Part shown: positions 63,510 through 64,000 of the stretch, piece after piece
Position numbering within the stretch: the first letter of the stretch is position 1
Layout of the letters: each line of letters opens with the position of its first letter
From: Paroedura picta
Lineage: Eukaryota; Chordata; Lepidosauria; Squamata; Gekkonidae
DNA: 64,000 nt
Assembly (NCBI RefSeq): GCF_049243985.1
Contig: NC_135369.1
Span: 21,540,533-21,604,532, forward strand
Direction of reading: 5' to 3'
Position numbers and translations under genes: made by a program
The notes under the pieces: model-generated
The model's database searches: none
The model's input: only the letters and a program-made list of their open reading frames with translations
What the model was told of the DNA's origin: nothing

Positions 63510-63542
63510 CAGGGGTAGTCAAACTGCGGCCCTCCAGATGTC
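63510..63542. mobile_element. hAT MITE family 1, left end only
   Basis: Cut off where a CR1 3' end joins. Confidence 0.75.
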
Positions 63543-63715
63543 ATAGAATCATAGAGTTGGAAGGGGCCATACAGGCCATCTAGTCCAACCCCCTGCTCAA
63601 TGCAGGATCAGCCCTAAGCATCCTAAAGCATCCAAGAAAAGTGTGTATCCAACCTTTGCTTGAAGACTGCAGTGAGGAGGAGCTCACCACCTCCTTAGGC
63701 AGCCTATTGACTTCA
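63543..63715 (-). mobile_element. CR1 LINE 3' end inserted in a hAT MITE
   Basis: The CATAGAATCATAGAGTTGG end joins directly to the broken left half of the MITE at 63510. Confidence 0.8.
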
Positions 63716-64000
63716 GTGGTGCCTTGTTTCCCCCTCTAATGGGAACTCAGAATATCTGACATCACTCCCCCTTCACCCCTAGGAGAGTGGCTAGGGTGAG
63801 CACCTGTGACTGGCCTAAAGTCACCCAGTAAGCGTCCGTGATGGAGCTGGGATTTGGACCTGGGTTCTTGGCCCAATAGGCGAACCGCTGCAGCATTCGG
63901 GCTGTCACCTCATGCTGGTATCCTGTATCTCAGGAGCTGCCTGGTGCAAAGTGATAGGGCTGTGCATTAGTGCTCATGCACAGTCGCTACCAGGCATGTG

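Overview
The window is vertebrate nuclear DNA, most likely from a squamate reptile and possibly a gecko. Evidence for this is spliced IgSF genes with long introns, BovB LINEs together with a Sauria-type SINE that shares the BovB-like tail, CR1 and L2-clade LINE debris, a second tRNA-derived SINE family, 5S-rRNA-derived SINEs and many palindromic hAT MITEs. No prokaryotic features or CRISPR arrays are present.

Three host genes can be assembled from exons with matching splice phases. (1) On the minus strand, 12.9 kb down to 1.6 kb, lies a complete 7-exon gene for a CTX/VSIG-type two-Ig-domain membrane protein (383 aa from the downstream start). It has signal, split V domain, split C2 domain with the extra cysteine pair of the CTX family, one transmembrane helix and a tail ending in GFLV, a PDZ-ligand-like end reminiscent of JAM-A. 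(2) On the plus strand, 15.9-22.8 kb, is TSTD1, a single-domain rhodanese, with two candidate first exons. (3) On the plus strand, from 31.2 kb past the right edge, is F11R (JAM-A): signal exon, linker exon and the two half-exons of the V domain. TSTD1 next to F11R on one strand matches the arrangement known from human 1q23.3.

The most interesting structure is a duplicated promoter plus first exon. About 1.3 kb around the F11R signal exon (30.37-31.65 kb) is repeated about 10.5 kb upstream inside the first intron of TSTD1 (18.74-21.17 kb, enlarged by an L2 LINE). Both copies keep ATG, frame and a phase-1 donor. The upstream copy lacks 39 nt (13 codons) that in F11R encode the hydrophobic core of the signal peptide, so spliced to TSTD1 exon 2 it would give a rhodanese without a secretion signal. 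A separate CpG-rich first exon at 15.9 kb would instead give TSTD1 a mitochondrial-type presequence. The upstream copy is also splice-compatible with F11R exon 2.

The rest is introns and intergenic DNA built of nested repeats: at least 13 copies of one palindromic hAT MITE (several with clear 8-bp target duplications), larger hAT relatives, many tRNA-SINEs, two BovB copies, a Copia integrase fossil, a 61-bp tandem array with alternating units and several unclassified palindromic elements. All gene models are read by eye; no alignment or database search was run.
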